Below, piece by piece: positions 18,060-27,339 of a stretch of 64,000 nucleotides of DNA (position 1 is its first letter; each line of letters starts with the position of its first letter). This stretch comes from Hymenobacter persicinus. Its GTDB lineage: Bacteria > Bacteroidota > Bacteroidia > Cytophagales > Hymenobacteraceae. The position numbers were made by a program, and so were the translations under genes. The stretch covers positions 62,001 to 126,000 of the forward strand of contig NZ_SEWE01000008.1 in NCBI RefSeq assembly GCF_004167665.1. Reading direction: 5' to 3'. The notes under the pieces were generated by a model. It did not search any database. It was not told the origin of the DNA and worked only from the letters and a program-made list of their open reading frames with translations.

Positions 18060-18267
18060 GCCGGGACCAGCCTCTCCGGCTCCGCGCCGGGCTGCGCACC
18101 TCGCCACGGATAACGTAGGGCCAGGTAAACGAGCACGCCCGGCATACCCAGCCACAACGTGAGGGCAAACCAGGCCCGCTACTCCCAGAGCGGCTGGCCC
18201 CGGCGGCGCAGGTCTAGGGGGCATGGGCAATAAGGGAAAAGCTTCCCCCCGGAGCGCTTTTTCCTTA

Positions 18268-18300
18268 TTGCCTGCTTCTGCCCAACTACGCCTACCTTTA
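18268..18300 (+). promoter_or_regulatory. Predicted promoter
   Basis: TTG at 18268-18270 and TACCTTTA at 18293-18300, 22 bp apart, 31 bp before the next gene. The TTG lies in the right arm of a short inverted repeat (GGCAATAAGG at 18226 with CCTTATTGCC at 18263), which may end transcription from upstream. Confidence 0.45.
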
Positions 18301-18331
18301 CAGCCTCCCCTGACCGAACACTACCCGCCCT

Positions 18332-18754
18332 ATGGCTACGGAACTGCTGAATGGATTTGGTAAAGTCTACCTGACCATTGCTTACGATGCGCCCAACGAG
18401 TGGGTCTACAACAACTGGATTGGCTACCAGACCTATACCGGCATCATGGCCGGGGCCGACGCGTGCCTGGTGCCCTTGCGCGAAAACCAGTGCGCCTACC
18501 TGCTCAACGACAACCGCCAGGTGATCGGGCCCTGGGACCACGCCGTGGAGTGGATTGTGACCACCTGGGCCAACAACGCCATTGCCCAAGGCCTGACGCA
18601 TTTTGCCCACGTAGTCAGCGTGGACTCGCTGGCGGCGCAGTCGGCCACGGCCATGTACATCGGCTTGGGTGAGCGGCTGCAAATGCGTATGTTCGACAAC
18701 GTGGACGAGGCCAAAGCGTGGCTGCGCGCCGCCCAGCGCGCCGCTACGGCTTAG
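18332..18754 (+). CDS. STAS/SpoIIAA-like hypothetical protein
   Basis: 140 residues. The length, alternating alpha/beta pattern and closing segment (GLGERLQMRMFDNVDEAKAW) resemble the SpoIIAA-like/STAS single-domain proteins frequent in Hymenobacter and relatives. No catalytic residues or export signal are seen. It stands alone behind its own promoter, 77 bp before a lipoprotein gene. The family call is by general likeness only. Confidence 0.55.
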   Translation: MATELLNGFGKVYLTIAYDAPNEWVYNNWIGYQTYTGIMAGADACLVPLRENQCAYLLNDNRQVIGPWDHAVEWIVTTWANNAIAQGLTHFAHVVSVDSLAAQSATAMYIGLGERLQMRMFDNVDEAKAWLRAAQRAATA

Positions 18755-18831
18755 CCGGGGGTGCCCACCGGGGAAAGCCTTTTCCACTCTTCACTTTGCA
18801 ACCACTTTTCCGACTTCTGCTTTTCTCGCGC

Positions 18832-19434
18832 ATGAAATCCGTTTCCCAAACTCTCCTGGCGGCCGCGCTGTGCGCACTGGCCGCTGGCTGCAACCAGACG
18901 CCGCCCGCCACCGAGCAGTCCGCCCCCGCCACCACGACTACAACCCCGGCCGCGCCGGCACCCACGCCCGACTCGGCCGCGGCCGCCAGCACGATTCCGG
19001 CCACCGAAACGCCGCCTCCCGCCACGGTCCCCGCCGCCGCCGCGCCCCAGACCGTGCGCGTGTCGTTCCGCTTCAAACCCGGCGCGGCCGCCGACGGCCC
19101 CAGCGGCCCCAAAACCAGTGCCCACCTGCTGCTGGCGGGCGGCAAAACCCAGGATATCGACCTGGGCCAGTTTACCGGCAAGCCCGACGTGGTAACGAAG
19201 GAAAAGGCCAAGCTGGCGGGTTTCCCCAGCGGCATGCTGCTGGGCTTCCGCAGCTACGACCCCGGCTCGGGCACCAGCCAGGATCTGGCCGTGATGAACG
19301 TGGGAGGGCGCCAGCTGCGCATTGTGCAGCGCCGGGTGGAGGAAAATGCCGAGAAAGTGCCCGAATTTCAGACGTCCCGGGAGCTGGATTTGCCTGCCAA
19401 CGCCTTAGTCGAGGTGGCCCCCACGAAGAAGTAG
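18832..19434 (+). CDS. Hypothetical lipoprotein
   Basis: 200 residues from the ATG at 18832 (MKSVSQ). A lipobox LAAGC places the lipidated Cys at residue 20, so the mature protein is membrane-anchored. Residues 21-75 are a Thr/Pro/Ala linker, and the C-terminal domain (about 75-190) is a compact beta-rich fold (VRVSFRFKPGAA, AHLLLAGGKTQDIDLGQF, RSYDPGSGTSQDLAVMNVGG) that I do not recognise. A strong terminator follows 29 bp after the stop. Confidence 0.8.
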   Translation: MKSVSQTLLAAALCALAAGCNQTPPATEQSAPATTTTTPAAPAPTPDSAAAASTIPATETPPPATVPAAAAPQTVRVSFRFKPGAAADGPSGPKTSAHLLLAGGKTQDIDLGQFTGKPDVVTKEKAKLAGFPSGMLLGFRSYDPGSGTSQDLAVMNVGGRQLRIVQRRVEENAEKVPEFQTSRELDLPANALVEVAPTKK

Positions 19435-19463
19435 CGCCGGCTGGTACTCTTACTATAAAATAT

Positions 19464-19498
19464 AAAAAGCCCCTTCTGCCGCGCAGAAGGGGCTTTTT
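19464..19498. terminator. Bidirectional terminator
   Basis: 16-bp perfect stem AAAAAGCCCCTTCTGC/GCAGAAGGGGCTTTTT with a 3-nt loop, between the convergent lipoprotein and multi-PAS kinase genes. Confidence 0.92.
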
Positions 19499-19519
19499 AT
19501 GCGGTTGGGGCCGCGCGGG

Positions 19520-22174
19520 CTAGGCCTGCCGGGCGCTTGGGGGCAGATGAATATGAAAAGTGCTGCCTTCGCCCACGGTGCTTTCGACTTCGATATGGCC
19601 CCCGGCCTGGCGCAGAATGCGGTTGACCAGGTACAGGCCCATGCCCGAGCCGGCGGTGTGGTCGTGGAAGCGGCGGAACATCTGGAACAGGTCGGCGCCG
19701 TAGCGGGCCACGTCCAAGCCCAGGCCGTTGTCGCGCACGCTCAGCACGGGCGCGCCCTCCGCACTCAGAGCGGTGCTGATGCGCACCCGCGGCGGCCGGT
19801 CGGGGTGGGCGTACTTCAGGGCGTTGCTGAGCAAATTATACAGAATGCTTTGCAGGTTGAGGCGGGCGAAGTGGACGGCGGGCACGGCCGTGAAGTCGAG
19901 TTCGAAGCCGGCGTGCAGACCCGTGGCCTGGTGGTGCAGGCTCTGGAGCACGCTCTGGGTCAGGGGCAGCAGCTCCACGGTTTCGGTCGGAATCTGCCCG
20001 CTCAGCCGCTCGGTCTGCACCACGGCCGTCAGGCCCTGAATGGTGCCGTCGATCTGGCGCAGGGCCTCCTCAAACATGCCAATCATGAGCGTGGCCTGCG
20101 GGTCGTGGAAAGTAGCGCTGTGCTTGAGTTCGTCAAACAGCCCGGCCATATTATCGACGGGCTGCTTGAGGTCGTGGGAGGCGGTGTAGACGAAGTTGTC
20201 GAGGTCCTGGTTGGTGCGCGTGAGCTGCTGGTTGAGCAAATCCAGGGCGGTGTTGCTGACCGTGAGTTCGTCGTTGGCAATGCCCAGCAGCTGCCGGGCC
20301 GCCACGTGCTCGGTCACGTCGATGGCCACCACCGTGATGCCGGTAATCTGGCCCTGCTCGTCGCGCATGGGGTGGTACACGAAGTTCAGAAAGATGTCTT
20401 CCTGCTGGCCGTGGCGGGCCAGTGTGGTCGGGTGCTCCTGGGCCACGTAGGGAATCCCGGTCTGATACACGCCGTCGAGCAAAGCCACGAAGCCTTGTTC
20501 TTCCACTTCGGGCAGGGCTTCCACCAGGGGCAGCCCGAGCACCTGGGCCGGGCTGCGGCCCCAGATGGCGCAGATGGCGGGGTTGGCCAGCTCCACCACG
20601 TGGCCGGGACCGTAAAACACGGCAATGGCGACCGGGGCCTGCTCAAACAACGCCCGCAGCTGTTCCTGCTGAGCCGAGGCCTGCTGGCGCGCCAGAGTCT
20701 GCTCGGTTACTTCGAGGGCAAACACCATCACGCCGTCGATGCGGCCCTGCTCGTCGAAGCGGGCCTGCTGGATGTAGTTGAAGTAGCGGTCCTCCAGCTG
20801 CCCGGTTTTCGGGTTGCGGATGGGAACCAGCCGGCTGCTTTCCTCGTGGGTGCTGCCCGTGTCGAACACCTGCCGCAGCGTGGTATAAGCCGGGTGACCC
20901 AGGATTTCGGGCAGCACTTCCAGCAGGGGCCGCCCCAGCAGCTGGCGCGCGGCAAACATCTGCTGAAAGGCGGCGTTAACGAGCTCAAACACCAGGTCGG
21001 GGCCGTCGAAGATGCAGATGGCGGCCGGGGCCTGCATGAAGAAGCGGTACAGGCGGGCGCGGTGCCGCTCGGCCTCGGCCTGGGCGTTGCGCAGCTGGGC
21101 CGTACGGTCGGCCACGCGCGACTCCAGCTTCAGGTTCAGCTCCCGCAGCAGCTGCTCAGTGCGGTAGAGCTCCTCATTGTTGGCCAGGGCTTCCTCATTG
21201 GCGGCGTGCAGCTCTTCATTGGCCGCGGCCAGCTCCTCGTTGATGTCGTCGGATTGGGTGTAGAGCACGCGCAGCTCCCGTTCCTTGTCCTCAATCAGCT
21301 GGCGGGCCTGCACCTGCGGGCTCACGTCGTAGGCGAAGACCATGATGCCGTCGGGCTGGCCGTCGGTACCCCGGCGGGGCTGGTAGATGAAGTTGTAGTA
21401 GCGCTTTTCCAGCTCCTGCCGGCCCTCGTTGTCGTGGTCGAGCTGAACCAGCATCTCAGTGGCGTGAAAGGGCTGCCCGGTGCGGTACACGGCATCGAGG
21501 AGCTCGAAGATGGGCTGGCCGGCCAGCTCGGGCATGGCCTCCCGGATCGGGCGGCCCAGCAGGGGGCGGTTGCCCACGAGCTGCTGGTAGGGCGGATTGA
21601 CGAGCTCGAAAACGTGCTCGGGACCATCGAAAATGCAGATCATGGCCGGGGCCTGCATAAACGTGTCGTGCAGGCGGGTGCGCTGCCGCTCGGCTTCGGC
21701 CCGGGCCGCCCGCTCCCGCGCCTGGCTTTCGCGCAGGGCCTGCTCCACGCCGGAGCGCGTCTCGTCGGCCGTGTCGGTGAAGCTTACCAGCACGAGCCGG
21801 CCCACCCGGCAGGCCGAGAGGCGGAAGTAATTGTCGAGGCCGTCGGCCTGGTAGTTGAGGCTGAGGCGCTCGGGCTGCCCGGTATGAAACACGCGGCAGT
21901 GAAAGTCGAACACGCCGGTGCTCAGCGTGCCGGGGAAATAATGCAGGTACAACTCGGGCGGCTGGGCCGGTAGCTGCAGAATGCGCCGGGCCACCGGGTT
22001 GAGCAGCACAATGCGAAAATCAACGATGGTGTCGTTGCCGGCCGGTCCAAACACGGGCTCGTAGAGGGCTACGGCCGTCAGGGAAACTTCCAGCATCCCC
22101 GCCAGCAGCTCCTCGGGCAGCACCAGCGCGGACAAGTCGGCTGGCAGGCCAGCGGGAACGAAGGAATCAGGCAT
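19520..22174 (-). CDS. Multi-PAS sensor histidine kinase
   Basis: 884 residues from the ATG at 22174 (MPDSFVPAG); a TTG 25 codons upstream is the less likely alternative. Four PAS-type domains are spaced along the protein: one N-terminal, and three beginning at similar segments (AICIFDGPDLVFELVN-like). They are followed by a coiled coil rich in E-E-L-x-A-A-N-E-E-L, a HisKA-type domain (FVYTASHDLKQPVDNM, with the phospho-acceptor His) and a HATPase domain (ILYNLLSNALKYAHPDRPPR, SVRDNGLGLD, GSGMGLYLVNRIL). No membrane segment is seen, so it is probably cytoplasmic. No response regulator is adjacent, which makes it an orphan kinase. Confidence 0.92.
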   Translation of the reverse strand: MPDSFVPAGLPADLSALVLPEELLAGMLEVSLTAVALYEPVFGPAGNDTIVDFRIVLLNPVARRILQLPAQPPELYLHYFPGTLSTGVFDFHCRVFHTGQPERLSLNYQADGLDNYFRLSACRVGRLVLVSFTDTADETRSGVEQALRESQARERAARAEAERQRTRLHDTFMQAPAMICIFDGPEHVFELVNPPYQQLVGNRPLLGRPIREAMPELAGQPIFELLDAVYRTGQPFHATEMLVQLDHDNEGRQELEKRYYNFIYQPRRGTDGQPDGIMVFAYDVSPQVQARQLIEDKERELRVLYTQSDDINEELAAANEELHAANEEALANNEELYRTEQLLRELNLKLESRVADRTAQLRNAQAEAERHRARLYRFFMQAPAAICIFDGPDLVFELVNAAFQQMFAARQLLGRPLLEVLPEILGHPAYTTLRQVFDTGSTHEESSRLVPIRNPKTGQLEDRYFNYIQQARFDEQGRIDGVMVFALEVTEQTLARQQASAQQEQLRALFEQAPVAIAVFYGPGHVVELANPAICAIWGRSPAQVLGLPLVEALPEVEEQGFVALLDGVYQTGIPYVAQEHPTTLARHGQQEDIFLNFVYHPMRDEQGQITGITVVAIDVTEHVAARQLLGIANDELTVSNTALDLLNQQLTRTNQDLDNFVYTASHDLKQPVDNMAGLFDELKHSATFHDPQATLMIGMFEEALRQIDGTIQGLTAVVQTERLSGQIPTETVELLPLTQSVLQSLHHQATGLHAGFELDFTAVPAVHFARLNLQSILYNLLSNALKYAHPDRPPRVRISTALSAEGAPVLSVRDNGLGLDVARYGADLFQMFRRFHDHTAGSGMGLYLVNRILRQAGGHIEVESTVGEGSTFHIHLPPSARQA

Positions 22175-22457
22175 GAAAGAGCAGACGAAGAGGCCGGCGG
22201 CGGTGGGCGGGGCTAGGCGCCCCGGCAACGGGTCCAGCAAGGTACTCAAATCAGTACTGCCCCCAACCGGAAAAGTTGGGAAAAACCCGGTTCCGGCGCG
22301 TCAGCGCCGGTATTGAGCGGCGCCGACGCTGGTGGCGGCTTATCCCCGGCGGCCGGGAGCCGTAAACCTGCGGGCCCCGGCCCGGTTTCTTTGCCTCAGC
22401 GGGGCCCCGCGGCCGGTTGTGGGCCGCACTTCCCCCGCTTTTCCCTTTCCCTCGATT

Positions 22458-24059
22458 ATGGCGCAGTCCCTTTTGCAGTTTGACCAGGTTGATTTCTCGA
22501 ATTCTTTCGTGGACGAGCTCCGCGGCGAGGTAGCCGCCGACGCCCGGCCCCGGCAGGTGCCCGGCTACTGCTACTCCCGCATTGCGCCCACGCCGGTCGC
22601 GGCGCCCCGGCTGCTGGCCTGGTCGGTGCCGCTGGCCGACTTTCTGGGCCTGGCCCGGCCCGCCGCGCAGGGGCCGGCCGTGGACGCGTTGGCCGGCAAC
22701 CGCGTGACGGAATCCATGAAGCCCTTCGCGGCCCGCTACGGAGGGCATCAGTTCGGCAACTGGGCCGGGCAGCTCGGCGACGGGCGGGCCATTTCCCTGG
22801 GGGAGCTCACGGCCCGGGACGGCAGCCGCTGGGAAGTGCAGCTCAAGGGCGCCGGCCCCACGCCCTACTCCCGGCGGGCCGACGGCCGGGCCGTGCTGCG
22901 CTCCTCGGTGCGGGAGTTTCTGTGCTCGGAGGCCATGCACGCCCTGGGCGTGCCCACTACCCGGGCCCTGAGCCTGGTCGGCACTGGCGACGTGGTGGTG
23001 CGCGACATGTTCTACAGTGGCAACCCGCTGCCCGAGCCCGGGGCCATTGTGGCGCGGGTGGCGCCCACGTTCGTGCGCTTCGGCAACTTTCAGCTGATGA
23101 CGGCCGCCGCCGAGTTCGACAACCTGCGCGCCCTAGCCGACTACGTTATCCGCCACCACTACCCCGAGCTCGGGGAGCCCTCTGCGGCCGTGTACGGGCA
23201 CTGGTTTGCGGAAGTGTGCCGCCGCACGGCCGTGATGGTGGCCCACTGGATGAGCGTGGGCTTCGTGCACGGAGTCATGAACACCGACAACATGTCGATT
23301 CTGGGTTTGACCATCGACTACGGCCCCTACGGCTGGCTGGAGCCCTACGACCCGAGCTGGACGCCCAACACCACCGACTTCAGCCAGCACCGCTACGCCT
23401 TCGGGCAGCAGCCCCAGGTGGCGCTCTGGAACCTGGCTCAGCTGGCCCGGGCCCTCACCCCGCTGGTGCCCGACGTGGCCGGCCTCAACGCGGCGCTGGA
23501 AGGGTACCGCACTACGTTCACCGAAACCCGGGAGAGCCTGCTGCGCCGCAAGCTAGGCCTCACTGCCACCCAGCCCGACGATGCAGCGCTGCTGGCTGAC
23601 ATTCACCAGGGCCTCATCACCTCCGAGGTGGACATGACCGTGTTTTTCCGCCGTCTGTCGCACCTGGCGGCCGAGCTGCGGGAAGGGGAAGCGGGAGAGG
23701 AAGTGAAGTTTCAGGAGCTGGTGGCGGCCGCTTCCTACGTGCCGGTGCCGGGCCCGGTGCACGAAACCCTGCTGGCCTGGCTGGGGCGCTACGCCCGGCG
23801 CCTGCGGCAGGAGCCGGCTTCGGGAGTTGAAATCCGGGACGCTATGCTGGCCGTCAACCCCAAGTACGTGCTGCGCAACTACCTGGCCCAGCAGGCCATT
23901 GAAGCGGCCGAGGGCGGCGACCTGAGCGGAATTGAGCGGCTGCTGCACGTGCTCCAGACGCCCTTTGCCGAACAGCCCGAGCACGAGGAGCTGGCGGCCA
24001 AGCGCCCCGACTGGGCCCGCGACAAACCTGGCAGCGCCACGCTTTCGTGCAGTTCCTAA
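22458..24059 (+). CDS. selO: SelO/YdiU pseudokinase, protein AMPylase
   Basis: 533 residues from the ATG at 22458 (MAQSLLQFDQ); the frame runs further upstream but only this start fits the family length (about 480-550). SelO proteins have a kinase-like fold that transfers AMP to Ser/Thr/Tyr of redox proteins. Family motifs are present: RYGGHQFGNWAGQLGDGRA, QLKGAGPTPYSRRADGRAVL, REFLCSEAMHALGVPTTRAL and HGVMNTDNMS. The protein ends in SCSS, the family's conserved C-terminal redox Cys, which is selenocysteine in animals. It is a single gene with its own terminator. Confidence 0.95.
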   Translation: MAQSLLQFDQVDFSNSFVDELRGEVAADARPRQVPGYCYSRIAPTPVAAPRLLAWSVPLADFLGLARPAAQGPAVDALAGNRVTESMKPFAARYGGHQFGNWAGQLGDGRAISLGELTARDGSRWEVQLKGAGPTPYSRRADGRAVLRSSVREFLCSEAMHALGVPTTRALSLVGTGDVVVRDMFYSGNPLPEPGAIVARVAPTFVRFGNFQLMTAAAEFDNLRALADYVIRHHYPELGEPSAAVYGHWFAEVCRRTAVMVAHWMSVGFVHGVMNTDNMSILGLTIDYGPYGWLEPYDPSWTPNTTDFSQHRYAFGQQPQVALWNLAQLARALTPLVPDVAGLNAALEGYRTTFTETRESLLRRKLGLTATQPDDAALLADIHQGLITSEVDMTVFFRRLSHLAAELREGEAGEEVKFQELVAAASYVPVPGPVHETLLAWLGRYARRLRQEPASGVEIRDAMLAVNPKYVLRNYLAQQAIEAAEGGDLSGIERLLHVLQTPFAEQPEHEELAAKRPDWARDKPGSATLSCSS

Positions 24060-24103
24060 AAGAGCACTGCGGCAAATTCAGTAAGGCCGGTGAAGCAGGT
24101 ACA

Positions 24104-24145
24104 AAAACCCGCCCCAAACCATTGACAGGTTTGGGGCGGGATTTT
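24104..24145. terminator. Bidirectional terminator
   Basis: 13-bp stem CCCGCCCCAAACC/GGTTTGGGGCGGG with A and T tails, between the convergent selO and universal stress genes. Confidence 0.9.
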
Positions 24146-24170
24146 GTGGGATGGGGCAGAAATTCAGCAC

Positions 24171-25022
24171 TCAATGGGGGTGAAACGTGAGCACCGGGGC
24201 GGCCGTCTGCACGGCGACGCTTTCGGCAATGTTGTGCTGCAGCAGGTGCCGTAAGCCGCTGTGGCCGTGGGTGAGCATCACGACCAAGTCGGCGTGGGCC
24301 TGCTCGACGTAGCGCGGAATGCCGGCCTGCACCTGGGGCGCATCGAATACGTCGGGCTCGTAGGCGGCCAGCTGGTGACGACTGGCAAAGGCGTGAATCC
24401 GGTCCAGGGCCGTGGCGTAGTCCTCGGCCCGGGTCACGATGTCGAGCAGGTGGAGCGTGGCTTCGGGAAAGGCTTGTCCGAGCTGGCGCAGGTAAGGCAC
24501 AAGCTGGTCAGCTTCGGCGGAAAAATCGGAGGCGAAAACGATGGAGTGCACTTCGAAAGCAGGGGCGGGATGCTTCACGGTGAGCACCGGGCAGGGCGCC
24601 AGCCGCACGAGCCGCTCGGCGTGGGAGTCGGGCGTGAGCAGGTGAAAGGCCGGGGCGTGCTCCCGGGTGCCCACTACCACCAGGTCGATGTGCTGCTCCC
24701 GGATAACGCCCAGGATGGCCTCGTCTACGGGGGCGGTGGCAATGGCGTCGTGGACGGGCACCCCGAGGTGAGTGCGGGCCACTTCGGCCATCAGCTCGTG
24801 CATGCGGCGCTTGGTGCGCTGGAGCAGCTGCACCATAAAGACCCCGTCGCGGGAGGAGCCGTGGGCCACGCCGCCGGTCGAAACCAGCCCTGCCGCGCTG
24901 GGGGCTTCAACCACGTGCAGCAGCGTGATGCGGCCCCCGGTGCGGTAGGCCAGCTGCACGGCAACCTCCAGCGCGTTGTGCGCTTCGGAAGTGAAATCAG
25001 TGGGAACAAGAATGTTTTGCAT
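24171..25022 (-). CDS. Tandem universal stress protein (UspA family)
   Basis: 283 residues with two Usp domains: 1-150 (ILVPTDFTSEAHNALEVAVQ, VVVGTREHAPAFHLLTPDS) and about 155-283 (SIVFASDFSAEADQLVPYL, VVMLTHGHSGLRHLLQHNIA). The first has a G-x2-x9-S-like ATP-site loop that is imperfect, and the second resembles the usual Bacteroidota THGHSGL form. Such proteins bind nucleotides and respond to growth arrest. It stands alone with an A/T-rich promoter region upstream. Confidence 0.93.
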   Translation of the reverse strand: MQNILVPTDFTSEAHNALEVAVQLAYRTGGRITLLHVVEAPSAAGLVSTGGVAHGSSRDGVFMVQLLQRTKRRMHELMAEVARTHLGVPVHDAIATAPVDEAILGVIREQHIDLVVVGTREHAPAFHLLTPDSHAERLVRLAPCPVLTVKHPAPAFEVHSIVFASDFSAEADQLVPYLRQLGQAFPEATLHLLDIVTRAEDYATALDRIHAFASRHQLAAYEPDVFDAPQVQAGIPRYVEQAHADLVVMLTHGHSGLRHLLQHNIAESVAVQTAAPVLTFHPH

Positions 25023-25094
25023 GGCCAGGGCTAGTAAGGAGGAAGCCGAGCCCAGGCGGCGCGCCTGAGCAGTGCCGGGACAATTAAATTACAA

Positions 25095-25122
25095 AAAAAT
25101 TATGGTATAAATCTAGTCGCAA
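25095..25122 (-). promoter_or_regulatory. Predicted promoter of the universal stress gene
   Basis: On the minus strand TTG (25122-25120) and TAATTTTT (25102-25095) are 17 bp apart in a locally A/T-rich block about 75 bp upstream of the start. Confidence 0.35.
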
Positions 25123-25129
25123 TGTGAGG

Positions 25130-25419
25130 TGAAATCAGGTCCCCACGTACGAATCAGTGAAACCTCTGAACTGGGAAGCTACAGCTGCAGCACCAGGGCG
25201 TGGTTGCTCAGGGAGTCGATTTCAACTTCCGCAGTTTGCCAGAGGGCCTTTTTCGTGCAGCAGGCGTCCCTCCGCCCTGAAGGCCGTGGCATCTACCCGG
25301 GCGGCCCCGACAGGCAGACTGTGGGCGGGGCAAGATTATCTACCCGAAGATGCCCCGGGAGTTCAACCAAGGCCTTGTGTAAGTGGCTGCCGGCCGGTTT
25401 ACGCCGATGCGCCGTTCTT
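25130..25419 (-). other. Intergenic stretch with a possible decayed coding relic
   Basis: No intact gene. On the minus strand three short segments in different frames look protein-like: LVELPGHLRVDNLAPPTV, VDATAFRAEGRLLHEKGPLA and EIDSLSNHALVLQL ending in a TAG at 25182-25184. This could be the frameshifted 3' end of a lost gene. No family is recognised and the evidence is weak. Confidence 0.25.
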
Positions 25420-26199
25420 TTAGCTCCGCGGCCGGGCGGCGGGCTCGTGGTCCAGGGCCAGAATTTTGGCTTTGTAGGCCGGGGGCAGCAGGGCCGCCCG
25501 GGCCCAGCGGCCCGGAGCCAGATGCTGGGTGTAGCGGTACAGGGGCAGCACCGGCCGCAGCCAGGAGCGGCGCCCGAGCCCCAGCAGGTCGCGCACCAGC
25601 GCCGGCACCACCAGACGCTGAGCGTGCCGCAGCAGCCAGTAGCGCACCGGCCCCAGGTGGCGGCGGTACTGCCGGTAAAGGTCGGCGGTGAAGCGGCTGG
25701 GCTCGAGGTCGGCCACGAGGTGCTGCTCGCGCACGAGCAGCCAGGCGGGGTGGGAGGCGGGCACCTGCTCAACCCCCATGCGCCGACCTACGCGGGCAAA
25801 TACGTCGAACACCTCCTCTTTTTCCGCCGCCGTGAGCGGGCGCTCCAACGCTTCAAAGGAGCGAATGGAATAGTCGATGAGCAGAAACAGCACGTCGCGG
25901 TAGGCCCAGGCCGGAATGGCCATGCCACGCTGGGCTTCTACGGCCCCGTGAATGGCGGCAATGGTGTCAATGGCCCGCTCGGCGCCCGCGCGCTCAGCAA
26001 ACACAATCTGGCGGGCGTACTCAACGGTGGAAAACAGGCGGGCCAGCGGGTCGGCCGGCAGGCGGCCGGTGAAGTAGAGCCAGTCCACAGCCTTGTTGAG
26101 GGCAAACTCGGCCGCCGCGCCGGCGAAGATGAACAGCACCGTGTCGGCCTTGCCCCAAATGGTGCGCACGATGGAGCCCGGCGGCACGAAGTATTCCAT
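25420..26199 (-). CDS. MpaB-like oxygenase family protein (DUF2236)
   Basis: 259 residues of the DUF2236/MpaB/latex-clearing-protein superfamily, haem-type oxygenases acting on hydrophobic substrates. The N-terminal SIVRTIWGKADTVLFIFAGA, the central R-x-I-x-x-IHG segment (IDTIAAIHGAVEAQ) with the likely haem His, and WAYRDVLFLLIDYSIRSFEAL fit the family. The substrate is unknown and no signal peptide is seen. It lies 135 bp downstream of the pirin gene on the same strand and could share its transcript. Confidence 0.8.
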   Translation of the reverse strand: MEYFVPPGSIVRTIWGKADTVLFIFAGAAAEFALNKAVDWLYFTGRLPADPLARLFSTVEYARQIVFAERAGAERAIDTIAAIHGAVEAQRGMAIPAWAYRDVLFLLIDYSIRSFEALERPLTAAEKEEVFDVFARVGRRMGVEQVPASHPAWLLVREQHLVADLEPSRFTADLYRQYRRHLGPVRYWLLRHAQRLVVPALVRDLLGLGRRSWLRPVLPLYRYTQHLAPGRWARAALLPPAYKAKILALDHEPAARPRS

Positions 26200-26334
26200 G
26201 ATAAAGCGTAAAGCTGACGGTGAGTTCGAGAATGAGTAATAACCGCGCGTGCGCCAGCTTTAGGAGGCTCATGCCAGGGCCCGTATGGTGCGTGGGCATA
26301 GGCTCGGTGCGCCGGCGCCGGGCTCTTGCACTGG

Positions 26335-27252
26335 CTACGACAACGCCTGCGGGGCGGGCGAGGAGCCGGCGGGGCGGGTGCGGTCCTGGGGCAGGGGCAC
26401 AAATTCGGCGTTGTCGGTGGGCGGCAGCTCGATACGGCCGGCCTGCCAGTCGGCCTTGGCCTGCTCAATTCGGTCGCGCCGCGACGAGACGAAGTTCCAC
26501 CAGATAAACCGCTCCCCCAGCGGTTCCCCGCCCAGCAGCATCAGCGTGCTGGCCTCACGGGCCACCAGCACCGGGTCGATGCCGGGCGTGAAGACCAGCA
26601 GCTTCCCGGCCGAATAGGTGCGGCCGGCCACTTCCACGCTGCCCTTGGCCACGTAGGCGCCGCGCTCGGGGTAGCCCCGGGGTAGGCCGAAGCGGGCGCC
26701 GGGCTGGAGCACCACGTGCAGGTAAAACAGCGGGGAATGGGTCTTGACGTCGTTGCGCAGGCCGAAGGCGTCGCCGGCAATCAGGCGCATCCACACGCCC
26801 GTGTCGGTGAAGATGGGCAGCTGCTGGGGCTGGTAGTTGGCAAAGGTGGGAGCCTGTTCTTCGTCGGCCTCGGGCAGGGCCACCCAGGTCTGAATCATTT
26901 CCAGGGCGCCGCCGGCCAGCGTAGCCGGGTCCTCAAACCGCTCGGAGTGGGCAATGCCGCGGCCGGCCGTCATCCAGTTCACCTCCCCGGGCTTGATGAT
27001 CTGCTCCACGCCCAGACTGTCGCGGTGGGTGACCTGCCCGCCAAATAGGTAGCTGACCGTGCTCAGGCCGATGTGGGGGTGGGGTAGCACGTCCAGGCTG
27101 GGCAGCAGCTCGGGCGCGACCTGCACGGGGCCGGCGTGGTCCATGAAGATAAACGGGCCCAGCATCCGGCGCAGGCGGTAGGGCAGGATGCGGCGCACCT
27201 CGAAACCGGGGCTCAGGGCCGCGGGGCGGGCGTCGATGATGAGGTCGAGCAT
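26335..27252 (-). CDS. Pirin family protein
   Basis: 305 residues from the ATG at 27252 (MLDLIIDARP). It is a bicupin pirin. The N-terminal domain carries the metal-site motifs FIFMDHAGPVQ, HPHIGLSTVSYLFGG, HRDSLG and the MTAGRGIAHSE box typical of pirins; the C-terminal domain ends with GEPLGERFIWWNFVSSRRDR. Bacterial pirins include quercetinases and redox-linked regulators, so the activity here is open. It is flanked by an MpaB-like oxygenase downstream and a SulP transporter upstream, all on the minus strand. Confidence 0.93.
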   Translation of the reverse strand: MLDLIIDARPAALSPGFEVRRILPYRLRRMLGPFIFMDHAGPVQVAPELLPSLDVLPHPHIGLSTVSYLFGGQVTHRDSLGVEQIIKPGEVNWMTAGRGIAHSERFEDPATLAGGALEMIQTWVALPEADEEQAPTFANYQPQQLPIFTDTGVWMRLIAGDAFGLRNDVKTHSPLFYLHVVLQPGARFGLPRGYPERGAYVAKGSVEVAGRTYSAGKLLVFTPGIDPVLVAREASTLMLLGGEPLGERFIWWNFVSSRRDRIEQAKADWQAGRIELPPTDNAEFVPLPQDRTRPAGSSPAPQALS

Positions 27253-27339
27253 GGCAAAGGGAAAATGAAAGGCCGAAGCGCGTTGGAAGAGCAATATACC
27301 GGATGCCGGGCGAAGCGAACCGTGCCCGCCGGGACTAGC

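Noticed and set aside
18060..18180. Minus-strand membrane-protein fragment (FALTLWLGMPGVLVYLALRY)
   Set aside because: Only one hydrophobic stretch with a stop just upstream and no start; possibly a relic, too short to support.
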